DNA of 64,000 nt from JAYOEY01 sp038120295 (GTDB lineage Bacteria > Pseudomonadota > Alphaproteobacteria > MPNO01 > UBA2964): contig JAYOLL010000002.1 of the NCBI GenBank assembly GCA_038120295.1, positions 124,001-188,000 of the forward strand, written 5' to 3'. A model generated the notes under the pieces. It was given only the letters and a program-made list of their open reading frames with translations, was not told the origin of the DNA and ran no database searches. Made by a program: the position numbers and the translations under genes. Positions 24,076 to 33,077 of the stretch are shown here, in pieces; within the stretch, counting starts at the first letter, position 1; the number at the start of each line of letters is the position of its first letter.

Positions 24076-26397
24076 ATGTCCACGACGTCAACATCGATAC
24101 GCAATACCTATGTCGGTCAGCCGGTCCGGCGGCTGGAGGACGAGCGGCTGCTGACCGGTCGCGGCCGGTTTGTCGACGACATCGGCCGCCCGGACCTGCT
24201 GCACGCGGTCATCCTGAGGAGCGACGTGGCGCATGGCCGGATCCGGTCGATAGAGACCTCTGCCGCCCGGCAACTGCCGGGCGTCCATGCCGTTATCACG
24301 GCGGCGGATATACAGGGCGACGTTCCGCTGGTCCCGTTACGCCTGATGCCGATGGACGAGCTCGTTCCTCTGGGTCAGCCCGCCATCGCGCGCGACAAGG
24401 TGCGGTATGTCGGGGAGGCGATCGCCGTCATCCTCGCCGACAGCCCGGCGCTGGGCGAGGATGCGCAGGCGCTCGTCGAGGTCGAGATCGACCGGCTTCC
24501 CTCGATCGCCAGCCGGCACGATGCCTGCGACGAAAAATCACTGCTGTTCGAAGACTGGGGCAGCAACGAGGCGATTACCTATACGGCGACGAAAGGCGAT
24601 GCGGGGGCTGCATTCCGGGAAGCCGCCTATGTCCGGCGGGAACAGTTTGCAACGCAGCGTCACCTTGCCCTGCCGATGGAGCCGCGCGGCATTCTTGCCG
24701 AATGGGACACGGACTCCGGCAGGCTGACCGTCGAAGGCGCCGCCAAGGTGCCGTTCGCCAACCGTCGTATTCTGGCCGCCATGATGGGTCTGGATGTCGC
24801 TGATATCGACATGATGGAAAGCGATGTCGGCGGCGGATTCGGGGCGCGTGGCGAGTTCTTCGCCGAGGATTTCCTGATTCCCTTTGTCGCGCGTCATGTC
24901 GGGCGGCCCGTGAAGTGGATCGAGGACAGGCGCGACCATCTGCTGACCACCGGTCACGCCCGGGAGATGGACTGCGATATCGAAATCGCCTGCGATGCCG
25001 ACGGGACAATTCTGGGGCTGCGGGGCGAAGTGTGGGTCGATGTCGGCGCTTATTACCGGACGAACGGCACGATCAGCCCGCGCAATGTGGCGCAGTTCAT
25101 GTCGGGTCCGTATCGCGTCCCCAATATCGATATCAGGTCACACGCGATGCTGACCAACAAGGCGCCTATCGGGACCTATCGGGGGCCGGGGCGCTACGAG
25201 TCCGATTTCTTCCGCGAACGGTTTTTCGATCTGGTCGCTCGCGATTTCGGCCTCGACCCGGTCGCGTTTCGCCGGAAGAATCTGGTGCAGCGGGACGAGA
25301 TGCCCTATTCGATCGCATCGATCCGGCCCGTCGAGCGCGAGGAGGCGTTCGACAGCGGCGATTATGCGATGGTCCTCGACCGGTGCCTCGAGGAGTTCGG
25401 CTGGTCCCGCAAGGAAGCGCTGCAGGGAAAGCGGGTCGACGGCGTGTTTCACGGGATCGCCGTCGGGTGCTTTGTCGAAGGCGGCGGGGCAGGGCCGAGC
25501 GAGAACGCCAAGGCGGTCGTGAAACCGGATGGCTCCATCGAAATATTTGTAGGGTCGACCGCCGTCGGGCAGGGGATTCTGACGACCCTGACGCAAATCG
25601 CCGCCGACGCGCTTGAACTGCCGATAGAACGCGTCCGTCTGTTCCACGGCTCTACGCCGTATCTGTCGGACGGGTTCGGTTCCTACCATTCACGGTCGAC
25701 CGTGATGGGTGGGTCGGCCATTCTGCTCGCGGTCGAGGCGTTGCGGCGGCAGATCTGCAGCGCAGCCTCAGAGAGATTCGACTGCGGGACGGATGACCTT
25801 GCACTGTCCGATGGCGTGGTTTCCGGACCCGGAGGGAAAACGGTTTCGTTCGGGGAGCTTGCGCCCTCCCTGTCCCCCGTAGAGGAAGCCTTCCACAATC
25901 ACACGCATACCTACGCAAACGGGGCCGCAGCAGCCCATGTCACGGTCGATCCCGAAACCGGTCATGTGGCGCTGGTCGATCTGGTAATGGTCGAGGACGT
26001 CGGGCGGATCGTAAACCCGCTGACGCTGCAGGGGCAGGCCATCGGCGCGATGGTGCAGGGGCTCGGCGGCGCCTTTCTCGAACATTCGATTTACGACGAA
26101 GACGCACAGCTTGTCACCGTTACGCTTGCCGAATATCTCGCGCCGCTGTCGCCGAATTTCCCCCGTCTGCGGGCGATCATGCTGGAAGAACACAAATCGC
26201 CCCATATCCCGCTGGGAACCAAGGGCGGCGGCGAAGGCGGCATTCTGCCGATGGGCGGGCTGATGGCGAACGCCGTCGCGTCTGCGCTATCGTCATTCGG
26301 CGTGGAGCCGAAACAGTTGCCGCTAACGCCGCGCGATGTCTGGAATCTGATCCAGGCGGCAAGGGCGCAGAGTCCGGCGAAAAACGACGGATCCTGA
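24076..26397 (+). CDS. Molybdenum hydroxylase large subunit (xanthine dehydrogenase / CoxL family)
   Basis: 773-residue molybdopterin-cytosine-dinucleotide binding subunit. N-terminal aldehyde oxidase domain: VGQPVRRLEDERLLTGRGRF and GEAIAVILADSPALGEDA. Molybdopterin-binding domains: HLALPMEPRGILAEW, ESDVGGGFGARGEFF, PIGTYRGPGRYESDF, GSTAVGQGILTTLTQIAADA, and the C-terminal LGTKGGGEGGILPMGG that supplies the catalytic Glu in family members. No [2Fe-2S] or FAD-binding partner gene lies within the window, unlike coxMSL-type operons. It presumably hydroxylates an aldehyde or N-heterocycle. It starts 106 bases after tRNA-Ser and ends convergently with an SDR gene. Confidence 0.88.
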   Translation: MSTTSTSIRNTYVGQPVRRLEDERLLTGRGRFVDDIGRPDLLHAVILRSDVAHGRIRSIETSAARQLPGVHAVITAADIQGDVPLVPLRLMPMDELVPLGQPAIARDKVRYVGEAIAVILADSPALGEDAQALVEVEIDRLPSIASRHDACDEKSLLFEDWGSNEAITYTATKGDAGAAFREAAYVRREQFATQRHLALPMEPRGILAEWDTDSGRLTVEGAAKVPFANRRILAAMMGLDVADIDMMESDVGGGFGARGEFFAEDFLIPFVARHVGRPVKWIEDRRDHLLTTGHAREMDCDIEIACDADGTILGLRGEVWVDVGAYYRTNGTISPRNVAQFMSGPYRVPNIDIRSHAMLTNKAPIGTYRGPGRYESDFFRERFFDLVARDFGLDPVAFRRKNLVQRDEMPYSIASIRPVEREEAFDSGDYAMVLDRCLEEFGWSRKEALQGKRVDGVFHGIAVGCFVEGGGAGPSENAKAVVKPDGSIEIFVGSTAVGQGILTTLTQIAADALELPIERVRLFHGSTPYLSDGFGSYHSRSTVMGGSAILLAVEALRRQICSAASERFDCGTDDLALSDGVVSGPGGKTVSFGELAPSLSPVEEAFHNHTHTYANGAAAAHVTVDPETGHVALVDLVMVEDVGRIVNPLTLQGQAIGAMVQGLGGAFLEHSIYDEDAQLVTVTLAEYLAPLSPNFPRLRAIMLEEHKSPHIPLGTKGGGEGGILPMGGLMANAVASALSSFGVEPKQLPLTPRDVWNLIQAARAQSPAKNDGS

Positions 26398-26420
26398 CCG
26401 ACTCCGTATAAGGCCGCTTA

Positions 26421-26436
26421 CGCCTTCCGGAAGGCG
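26421..26436. repeat. 16-bp perfect palindrome between convergent genes
   Basis: CGCCTTCCGGAAGGCG lies 24 bases after the molybdenum hydroxylase stop and 28 bases before the SDR stop. It may serve as a bidirectional terminator stem, but no T tract flanks it. Confidence 0.4.
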
Positions 26437-26463
26437 GACTGTCGCCCGATGAACCTCCCGCGG

Positions 26464-27246
26464 TCAGCCGAAGCTGCCGCGCACCGACAGACCCGCATCG
26501 ATTGTCGTTACCGAACCGGAACTGTAGCCGGACAGGCCCGACGCCAGGAAACAGACCGCGGCCGCGATCTCCTCGGGACGTCCGGCCCTGCCGAACGGCA
26601 TCTTCTGGAACAGCTCTTCGTCGGCGGGAACGGTCGCGCCCGTCTGTTCCAGCTTGCTTCGCATCAGGTTTTTCATGCGGTCGGTGGCGACCGGTCCCGG
26701 GTTGAGCGCGAGGACCCTTATGCCGTCCTGCCAGCTCGTGCTGCCCAGCGCCTGGGAGAAAGCCGTCAGCGCCGCGTTGCCGGCGACGCCGCAGATGTAA
26801 TCGGGGTCCCGCGTGTCGCCTGCATTGCCGATGATGTTGACGATCGTACCGCTGCCGCGGGCTTTCATCGCCGCATAGAAGCTGCGGCACATATTGACGT
26901 AACCGAAGACTTTCAGGTCCCAGGCGCGGCGCCACGTTTCTTCGTCCACCAGATGGAGCGCCCCGCCCGGTACGGCGCCGGCATTGTTAACGAGAAGGTC
27001 GATATCCGGAAATTTTTCGGCCAGCCGGTCGGGTATCCTGCTTTGGGATAGATCGGCGGCTTCAACGGAAATGCCGACAGGATGAAGTCGTTCGATTTCA
27101 GCCCTGGCCATTTCGAGATCCGCTCCGGTTCTTGATACCAGGACCAGGTCGCAGCCTTCGGCCGCCAGCGCATCTGCGGTGGCGCGCCCAATGCCTTTCG
27201 ATGCTCCCGTAACGAGCGCTGTCTTGCCTTTCAATCCAAGCTCCAT
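26464..27246 (-). CDS. SDR-family oxidoreductase with atypical active site
   Basis: Rossmann-fold short-chain dehydrogenase of 260 residues. The cofactor motif TGASKGIGR, the NNAGAVPGG motif and the C-terminal GSVTTIDAGLSVRG are normal. The catalytic YxxxK is not: where it should stand the sequence reads YICGVAGNAALTAF, aligning Gly and Asn with the Tyr and Lys positions. The nearby Ser position (NIIGNAGD) is also changed. A subset of bacterial SDRs that I recall has the same AGNAAL form, so this is a family trait rather than decay. It may act on a different chemistry or bind a ligand only. It lies between the molybdenum hydroxylase gene (convergent) and the acyl-CoA ligase, transcribed with the latter after 65 bases. 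Confidence 0.82.
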   Translation of the reverse strand: MELGLKGKTALVTGASKGIGRATADALAAEGCDLVLVSRTGADLEMARAEIERLHPVGISVEAADLSQSRIPDRLAEKFPDIDLLVNNAGAVPGGALHLVDEETWRRAWDLKVFGYVNMCRSFYAAMKARGSGTIVNIIGNAGDTRDPDYICGVAGNAALTAFSQALGSTSWQDGIRVLALNPGPVATDRMKNLMRSKLEQTGATVPADEELFQKMPFGRAGRPEEIAAAVCFLASGLSGYSSGSVTTIDAGLSVRGSFG

Positions 27247-27311
27247 TTCATCCTCGCTTTATTCAGTCTGTCTTCGGGGGCGAACGCCGCATCCGGGTTC
27301 CGGAGTGCGGG

Positions 27312-28799
27312 TTATAGTTGAGGCAGCGACTTTGCCAGTTCGGTTTTCAGAACCTTTCCCACCCCGCTCTTCGGCAACGCGTCGATAACGAAAACTTCCC
27401 GCGGCACCTTGTAGGGCGCAATCCTTTCCCGGCAGTAGCTTCTGAGATCGTCGCTGTTAACAGGGTCTGCGCCTTGCGCCCGGACGACAAAGGCCGCGAC
27501 CTCTTCTCCGAACTCCCTTGAGGGCCATCCCAGAACGGCCGCTTCGTGGATTGCGGGGTGCAGGGTCAGCACATGCTCGATTTCGGCGGGATAGATGTTG
27601 ATGCCGCCGCGAATGATCATGTCGGTTTCGCGACCGGCCAGAAACAGATATCCGGCATCGTCGACCCAGCCGAGGTCTCCCGGAAAGTACCACCCATTGC
27701 GAAAAGACCCCAGGCTGGCCTCCGGGTCGTTGTGATACCCGCTTGCCGTGCCGGGATGCCGGTACCGAATGCGGCCGACCTCGCCGCATTCTACGGGGTC
27801 GTCCCGGTCGTCGACGATTTCAAGGGTCGCGCCGAAAACCGGTCGGCCGACACTGTCCGCCGCACCGGCCGGGTCGTCCCAAAGCAGGGCCGAGCATCCG
27901 CCGCCGTCGGTGGAGCCGTAGAAATTCAGATAGCGCGGACAGAATCTGTGCATCAACTCGGTGCGCTCTTCCGGGTGGAGAACCGCTCCGGTGGAAAAAA
28001 GCAGCTCCAGCGACTCGAAAACAGGTTTTTCGGGCGAGCCCCCTTCGGTTGCGAGCAAGCGGCGCAAAAGTGTTGGCACCAGAAACAGGCGGGTCGCGCG
28101 GAACCGGTTCGCGTAGGACAGCAGGTCCGGCATCTCGTATGGCGGAGGATGCATCAGGACCGTTCCGCCGGCATACAGTGTGCACATCGAATAGCCGCGA
28201 CAGCCCCCGAAATAGAGCGGCGTTGCGCAAAGGTAGCGATCCCGTTCGGAGAAACCGATCGTGATGAGATAAATCAGAAATCGCGCGAGGAACTGTTCGT
28301 GCGTGATCAACGGGCCTTTGGGCGTTCCGGTCGTGCCCGATGACAGCGCCAGCAGGAGAGGCTGGTTCTCGCCATCGGGAAATTCGCATTGCGGTTCGAT
28401 CTGGTCGGTGTGTCGCCGCCAGTCCTCGTTCACCGCAATGTCAGACCAGCGCCCGGTCACCGAGAGAAAGGTGTCGTCGGGTTCGGAGAACACGGCCCGT
28501 GCGCCGAAGAAATCGGCGATCCTTGTTTTCTCTTCATCGGTCCAGCGCCAGTCCATGGGCAGAACCGCCGCGCCCGATCGTGCAATCGCATAGAGCGCGA
28601 TCAGATGGTCGGGCGTGTCTTTCAGGTTCAGTCCAACGATGTCGCCAGACCCGATTTCCATGTTCCGGAGAACGGATGCCCATCGCCTCACCGCGTTCTC
28701 GTATTCGCGATAGGTCGTGATCTCGCCGTTCGACTCAACGATCGCCGGATGGTCGGGCCTTCGGCGCGCGTTGACTTCTATGGCGTCGGAAAGGTTCAT
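27312..28799 (-). CDS. Class I adenylate-forming acyl-CoA ligase
   Basis: AMP-dependent synthetase of 495 residues. The P-loop-like motif LALSSGTTGTPKGPLITHEQ, the adenine-binding NFYGSTDGGG, the hinge-region DLGWVDDAGYLFLAGRETDM and the catalytic lysine in PKSGVGKVLKTEL are all present, so it should be active. Members activate fatty, aromatic or cyclohexane carboxylic acids as CoA thioesters; the substrate is not readable. It diverges from the amidohydrolase gene (88 bases between the starts). Confidence 0.88.
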   Translation of the reverse strand: MNLSDAIEVNARRRPDHPAIVESNGEITTYREYENAVRRWASVLRNMEIGSGDIVGLNLKDTPDHLIALYAIARSGAAVLPMDWRWTDEEKTRIADFFGARAVFSEPDDTFLSVTGRWSDIAVNEDWRRHTDQIEPQCEFPDGENQPLLLALSSGTTGTPKGPLITHEQFLARFLIYLITIGFSERDRYLCATPLYFGGCRGYSMCTLYAGGTVLMHPPPYEMPDLLSYANRFRATRLFLVPTLLRRLLATEGGSPEKPVFESLELLFSTGAVLHPEERTELMHRFCPRYLNFYGSTDGGGCSALLWDDPAGAADSVGRPVFGATLEIVDDRDDPVECGEVGRIRYRHPGTASGYHNDPEASLGSFRNGWYFPGDLGWVDDAGYLFLAGRETDMIIRGGINIYPAEIEHVLTLHPAIHEAAVLGWPSREFGEEVAAFVVRAQGADPVNSDDLRSYCRERIAPYKVPREVFVIDALPKSGVGKVLKTELAKSLPQL

Positions 28800-28886
28800 G
28801 AAAAAAGGGATGAGGTGTGGTTGGCCGGGACGTCTATGTTAAAACCAATCGGCGATGTCACCAACCGAACCTCGGAAGATAAATAT

Positions 28887-29756
28887 ATGACGAAGCTCGA
28901 TTATCTGGCCGTAGATGCCGTAGTCAATATCTGGACCCCGGATGCCTTGCAGCACCGGCCGGGCTGGAGGGACGATTTTTTCGTCGGCAAGATGGGGGTC
29001 AAGCAATCCACGTCGGATGGCGTGCCGATTGACGAAATGCTGGCGCGAATGGACCAGGCAGGTATCGAGAAGGCGTTCCTGATCGCGACCCGTGCCGGAC
29101 CTGTGGGCCATCCGTCATGCTACCGGATCCCGTACGAACTGGTCGCTGAGACCTGCGCCCAGGCCCCAGACAGGCTTTACGGGCTCGCGGGAATCGACCC
29201 GCTGGACGGTATGAAAGGGGTCAGGGAACTGGAATATGCGATTCGGGACCTCGGCTTCATCGGCGCGCATTTCTATCCGCACTGGTTTGAGATTCCGCCC
29301 GATGCGGCGAAGGTCTATCCGTTTTATGCGAAGTGCGTGGAGCTGGATATCCCCATCCAGATGCAGGTCGGACAATCGATGAATTACGACCGGAACTTCC
29401 CGCGCCGGTCGGTGGGGCGCCCTATCGCTCTGGATGCGGTCGCGTGCGATTTCCCCGAGCTGAAACTGATCGGGATCCATGTCGGCATTCCCTGGACCGA
29501 CGAGATGATTGCGATGGCCTGGAAACACCAGAACGTTTTTATCGGATCGGACGCGCACGCCCCGAAATACTGGCCGGAAAGTTTCACGCACTACATAAAC
29601 ACCTACGGTCAGGACAAGGTGATTTTCGGAACCGATTTTCCGGTTCTCGATTTCGGCCGCACCGTCGATGAAATCGACTCCCTGGGATTGCGCGAAGAGG
29701 CCCGCCGTAAGTTCATGCGCGACAACGTGCTCCGCATTTACGGTCTCGACGGGTAG
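28887..29756 (+). CDS. Amidohydrolase-family (amidohydrolase 2) protein
   Basis: TIM-barrel protein of 289 residues similar to the ACMSD/decarboxylase branch of amidohydrolases. Typical features: FIGAHFYPHW, KLIGIHVGIPWTDEMIAMAW, NVFIGSDAHAP and VIFGTDFPVLDF with the metal-binding Asp. The N-terminal HxH metal pair is replaced by NIW in AVDAVVNIWTPDAL, so metal binding or catalysis may differ from the norm. I chose the ATG at 28887 (GGAAGA upstream); in-frame ATGs further upstream, including 28836, have no ribosome-binding site. It starts a three-gene + strand run with the deacetylase and the isochorismatase, gaps 14 and -11 bases. Confidence 0.82.
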   Translation: MTKLDYLAVDAVVNIWTPDALQHRPGWRDDFFVGKMGVKQSTSDGVPIDEMLARMDQAGIEKAFLIATRAGPVGHPSCYRIPYELVAETCAQAPDRLYGLAGIDPLDGMKGVRELEYAIRDLGFIGAHFYPHWFEIPPDAAKVYPFYAKCVELDIPIQMQVGQSMNYDRNFPRRSVGRPIALDAVACDFPELKLIGIHVGIPWTDEMIAMAWKHQNVFIGSDAHAPKYWPESFTHYINTYGQDKVIFGTDFPVLDFGRTVDEIDSLGLREEARRKFMRDNVLRIYGLDG

Positions 29757-29770
29757 GGGGCTCACGCCCG

Positions 29771-30664
29771 ATGAGCAATCCGCGCATACCCTTCGTTATG
29801 GCAAGCGATCGAGCGCCTCTCGCTGCGCCGCAGGGCTGCCCGCTTGTCGTGCACATCGTGGTCAATGTGGAGCACTGGCTGTTCGATAACGCCATGCCCC
29901 GCAAGATCCTGACCGCCCCGCACGGGCTCGAACAGGTTCCCGACATTCCCAACTACAGCTGGGCCGAATACGGCATGCGCGCCGGTATGCCCCGGATCTT
30001 GCGCTGTCTCGCGGAACGGGGCCTGCCGGCCAGCGTCAGCCTGAATGCAGGCGTTATCGAGGCCTACCCTTCTCTCGCCGCGGCCATGAGAGAGGCGGGC
30101 TGGGAGTTCATCGGGCACGGGCTTCACCAGAAATCGATCCAGGGAGAAGCCGACGAGTCGGCGCTTATCGCTCAGTCGCTCGAGATCATTCGGGACTTTA
30201 CCGGCTCGCCGCCTGCGGGCTGGCTGGGGCCCGGGCTTAAGGAAACCTTCGATACGCCGGATATCCTGAAATCGCTCGGGGTGGAGTATGTATTCGACTG
30301 GGTGCTCGACGATTTGCCCTGCTGGATGAGGACGAAACACGGACCGCTTCTTTCCCTGCCCTATACGCTCGAGCTCAACGACAGCGTCATTTACGCCGTC
30401 GAGAAACATGCCTCTCCCGAGATGCACCGCAGGCTGGTCGATACGCTGGACCTGTTCGAGGTCGAGGCGCGGACGCAGCCGCGCGTTCTGACCCTGGCGC
30501 TTCACCCGCATCTTATCGCGGTGCCGCACCGGTTCGCGTATCTTGAACGCATGCTGGACCTGCTACAGGATCGAAGCGATACCGTTTTCATGACAGGGCG
30601 CGGGATCGCCGACTGGTATGTCGGTGAATGTCCGGCGCCAAAGGAGCAGGAACATGGAACCTGA
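29771..30664 (+). CDS. Polysaccharide deacetylase-family (CE4, PuuE-like) protein
   Basis: 297-residue protein with a CE4 NodB-like fold. The layout resembles the metal-independent allantoinase PuuE: VVHIVVNVEHWLFDN, YSWAEYGMRAGMPRILRCLA, SVSLNAGVIEAYPSLAAAMR, GWEFIGHGLHQKSIQG, PAGWLGPGLKETFDTPDIL and LALHPHLIAVPHRF. No secretion signal, so it is cytosolic and more likely hydrolyses a small amide or cyclic ureide than a polysaccharide. It is coupled to the amidohydrolase upstream and overlaps the isochorismatase downstream, which supports a role in degradation of a nitrogen compound. Confidence 0.8.
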   Translation: MSNPRIPFVMASDRAPLAAPQGCPLVVHIVVNVEHWLFDNAMPRKILTAPHGLEQVPDIPNYSWAEYGMRAGMPRILRCLAERGLPASVSLNAGVIEAYPSLAAAMREAGWEFIGHGLHQKSIQGEADESALIAQSLEIIRDFTGSPPAGWLGPGLKETFDTPDILKSLGVEYVFDWVLDDLPCWMRTKHGPLLSLPYTLELNDSVIYAVEKHASPEMHRRLVDTLDLFEVEARTQPRVLTLALHPHLIAVPHRFAYLERMLDLLQDRSDTVFMTGRGIADWYVGECPAPKEQEHGT

Positions 30665-31316
30665 TATTCTGGCCTCTTTCCCGGAAAGGATCGATCCGCG
30701 CCATACGGCGATTCTGCTGATCGATATGCAAAAGGACCTGGTCTATGATGGGTTTCTTTGCGATCAGGCAGGCCGCGATCTGACGGCGACCCGAAGCGTG
30801 ATCCCAAACATGCAGCGCCTGCTGGCCGCCGCCCGGTCAGGCGGCGCACTGGTCTGTCATGTCGGGTTCTGGACACTGCCGGATAACGGCTCGGATTCGG
30901 GCGCGTGGCTCGCCCAGCGCCGGCGTTCAACCTACTCGTCCGACGTTCTGTGTATCGCGGATACGGTAGGCGCCGAGTTCATCGACGAGCTCGGCCCGAA
31001 GCCGGACGAGGTGATTATTCACAAACACCGTTACAGCGCCTTCAAGGGCACCGATCTCGACATGATTCTGCGCGCGCGCGGTATCCGGACAGTGATCGCG
31101 ACCGGTGTTTCGACCAATGTCTGTGTGGAAAGCTCGCTGAGAGATGCGTTCGAGACCGGTTATTATGTCTGCATCGTCTCGGACGCGACGGCCAGCTGGG
31201 ACATGACCCTGCATGAGGCGACGCTGCAGACGGTCGACCATCGTTTCGGCCTGGTGACGACGACAGATGAGGTCGAAGCGGTCTGGGCAGGCCGGGCGAC
31301 ACAGGCTGCGGAGTAG
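30654..31316 (+). CDS. Isochorismatase-family cysteine hydrolase (amidase-like)
   Basis: 220 residues with the full catalytic triad of the family: Asp in LLIDMQKDL, Lys in HRYSAFKGTDL and Cys in ATGVSTNVCVESS. The cis-peptide region before the Cys is normal. Related enzymes include ureidoacrylate amidohydrolase RutB, biuret hydrolase and N-carbamoylsarcosine amidase. The ATG at 30654 follows AAAGGAGCAGGAAC and overlaps the deacetylase gene by 11 bases, showing tight coupling. Convergent with a second isochorismatase gene. Confidence 0.87.
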   Translation: MEPDILASFPERIDPRHTAILLIDMQKDLVYDGFLCDQAGRDLTATRSVIPNMQRLLAAARSGGALVCHVGFWTLPDNGSDSGAWLAQRRRSTYSSDVLCIADTVGAEFIDELGPKPDEVIIHKHRYSAFKGTDLDMILRARGIRTVIATGVSTNVCVESSLRDAFETGYYVCIVSDATASWDMTLHEATLQTVDHRFGLVTTTDEVEAVWAGRATQAAE

Positions 31317-31406
31317 ATTTCACCGGCCCGCTGGCACACAGGGTCGGATAAACGGAATTGATTCCGCTTCGATGCAGACCGAATGGCGGCATGCATCAGA
31401 AAAGCG

Positions 31407-32153
31407 TCAGAGCCTGGTTCCTGATGGCAGGTTGTATTCGGCATCGATCGAATCGACATAGTCCAGGGCGTCGTCGATGCCCACCACGTCCGCATATTTG
31501 GCGTGCATGTCGCACAGATTAACGGCATGCGACGCCTGCGACCGGTCGAAACAGCCTTCTTCGACAACGGTGCAGCGAATATTGTTGCTGAACGCGTCGA
31601 TCACGGAGGCACGAACGCACCCGGACGTGGTTGTGCCCGTTACGATCAGCGAATCAGCGCCCAGGTCGTTGAGATATCCGATCAGCGGCGTTCCGTAGAA
31701 TGCGCTCGGCTTGTGTTTCCGGATGACGATATCCTTCGGTCCCGGCTCGATTTCATCCATGATATCGTTGCCGTCCCGGTTGAAGCCGGTGGTGTCCGGC
31801 GGGTCTATGTCTTCCAGCGTGCGGTTGTTCTTCCACGCCCATCCGCCGGCGTCCCAACCGTCTTCCCGAATGGTGCCCGTGGTGTAGATGACGGGGATTC
31901 CCCTGGCGCGGCATTTGTCGATCAACGCCCTGATATGCGGAAGCGCGTCCCAGGCGTCTTCCCCACAGCTGTTGTGAAACCGCTTGATGGACTCGATGAT
32001 CGGTTCGCGACGGTCGCCGCAGAAATTGTAGCTGACATCGATGACAAGAAGAGCCGGTTTTTTCCCGCCTCCCGCAAGCGCACCAAAACCGCCGTTCTTA
32101 AAGACTTCCTTGTCTCGGTCGGTGAGAAACCTGTCCCAGATTCGTTCTGTCAT
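31407..32153 (-). CDS. Isochorismatase-family cysteine hydrolase (maleamate / N-carbamoyl amidase-like)
   Basis: 248 residues, longer than the neighbouring isochorismatase and with the layout of NicF or N-carbamoylsarcosine amidase. Triad: Asp in LLVIDVSYNFCG, Lys in IRKHKPSAFYGTPL and Cys in TGTTTSGCVRAS. It lies 18 bases after the DppC-type permease gene and is probably the last gene of the ABC importer operon, so the transporter may bring in its substrate or a precursor. Only about 23% of the amino acids are shared with the isochorismatase at 30654 by eye, so the two are not a recent duplication. Confidence 0.87.
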   Translation of the reverse strand: MTERIWDRFLTDRDKEVFKNGGFGALAGGGKKPALLVIDVSYNFCGDRREPIIESIKRFHNSCGEDAWDALPHIRALIDKCRARGIPVIYTTGTIREDGWDAGGWAWKNNRTLEDIDPPDTTGFNRDGNDIMDEIEPGPKDIVIRKHKPSAFYGTPLIGYLNDLGADSLIVTGTTTSGCVRASVIDAFSNNIRCTVVEEGCFDRSQASHAVNLCDMHAKYADVVGIDDALDYVDSIDAEYNLPSGTRL

Positions 32154-32171
32154 TTCGTTCTCCTGAATTTT

Positions 32172-33077
32172 TCAGCCGGTGCCGCTGCCGGATCGTTTCA
32201 GCCGCGGGTCGAAAATATCGCGCATGCCGTCGCCCAGCAGGTTAATGCCGAGAACGGTAAAGAAGATGCAGAGACCCGGGAAAAGGGCGAGCCACCAGGA
32301 TGTGCTGATATAGGTCCTGCCATCGGCGAGCATGCTGCCCCAGGTCGGAATTTCGGGCGGGACGCCAAGGCCGAGAAAGCTCAGGCTCGCTTCTGAAATG
32401 ATCGCGCTGGCCATGGCGAAAGTTCCAATGACGAGAGCAGCCTGGAGCAGATTCGGCAGAATATGGATGCCGATAATTCGGGTGTTCGAAGCGCCGAGAG
32501 AGCGCGCCGCATCTACGAAATCGCGGGTTCGCATCGAGAGAGCCTGTCCGCGCGCCACGCGACAATACGGAATCCATCGCTGTACGACGAGTGCGATAAT
32601 CAGAATACCCAGCCCCTGACCGAAGAAAGCGACGATGGCGATGGCAAGGAGCAGGGGCGGAAAGGCCCAGACCACCTCTACCAGCTTCTGAATGCCGAAA
32701 TCGATACGGCCGGCGAAAAAGCCGGATATCGCGCCCAGAGCGACGCCGACGACGCCCGATATAAGGACGACCGTCACAGCGATTACCAGGGAAATTCGGG
32801 CGCCGAAGAAAATACGGCTCAGAATATCCCGCCCGACATGGTCGGTGCCCAGGAAATGTTCGCCCCCCCACCATCCGGGCGGTTGCAGCGTTTTCAGCAG
32901 GTCCTGCGCGTTTGGATCGTAGGGCGATATCAGGGGCGCGAAGACCCCCATAAAACACAGTAGAAAAACGAAAACGCCGCCGACGACTATCTTGGGTTTC
33001 AGCCAGGGCCGCAGGGCTTTCATCAGGGGGCTTGGTCCCTGATCCAGGTCGGCTTGGTTCAGGACGCTATTTGTCAA
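32172..33077 (-). CDS. ABC importer permease, DppC type
   Basis: Inner-membrane permease of the peptide/nickel/opine (OppC/DppC) family, 301 residues. An N-terminal helix follows the short cytosolic leader; the external segment FLGTDHVGRDILSRIFFGAR is typical, and the EAA loop reads EASLSFLGLGVPPEIPTWGS. It overlaps the DppB-type gene by 11 bases. The partners are the ATPases at 35730 and 36736 and the binding protein at 34148. Confidence 0.92.
   Translation of the reverse strand: MTNSVLNQADLDQGPSPLMKALRPWLKPKIVVGGVFVFLLCFMGVFAPLISPYDPNAQDLLKTLQPPGWWGGEHFLGTDHVGRDILSRIFFGARISLVIAVTVVLISGVVGVALGAISGFFAGRIDFGIQKLVEVVWAFPPLLLAIAIVAFFGQGLGILIIALVVQRWIPYCRVARGQALSMRTRDFVDAARSLGASNTRIIGIHILPNLLQAALVIGTFAMASAIISEASLSFLGLGVPPEIPTWGSMLADGRTYISTSWWLALFPGLCIFFTVLGINLLGDGMRDIFDPRLKRSGSGTG

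Noticed and set aside
30654..32153. The two isochorismatase genes as a recent inverted duplication
   Set aside because: Their sequences and lengths differ widely and only catalytic motifs match.
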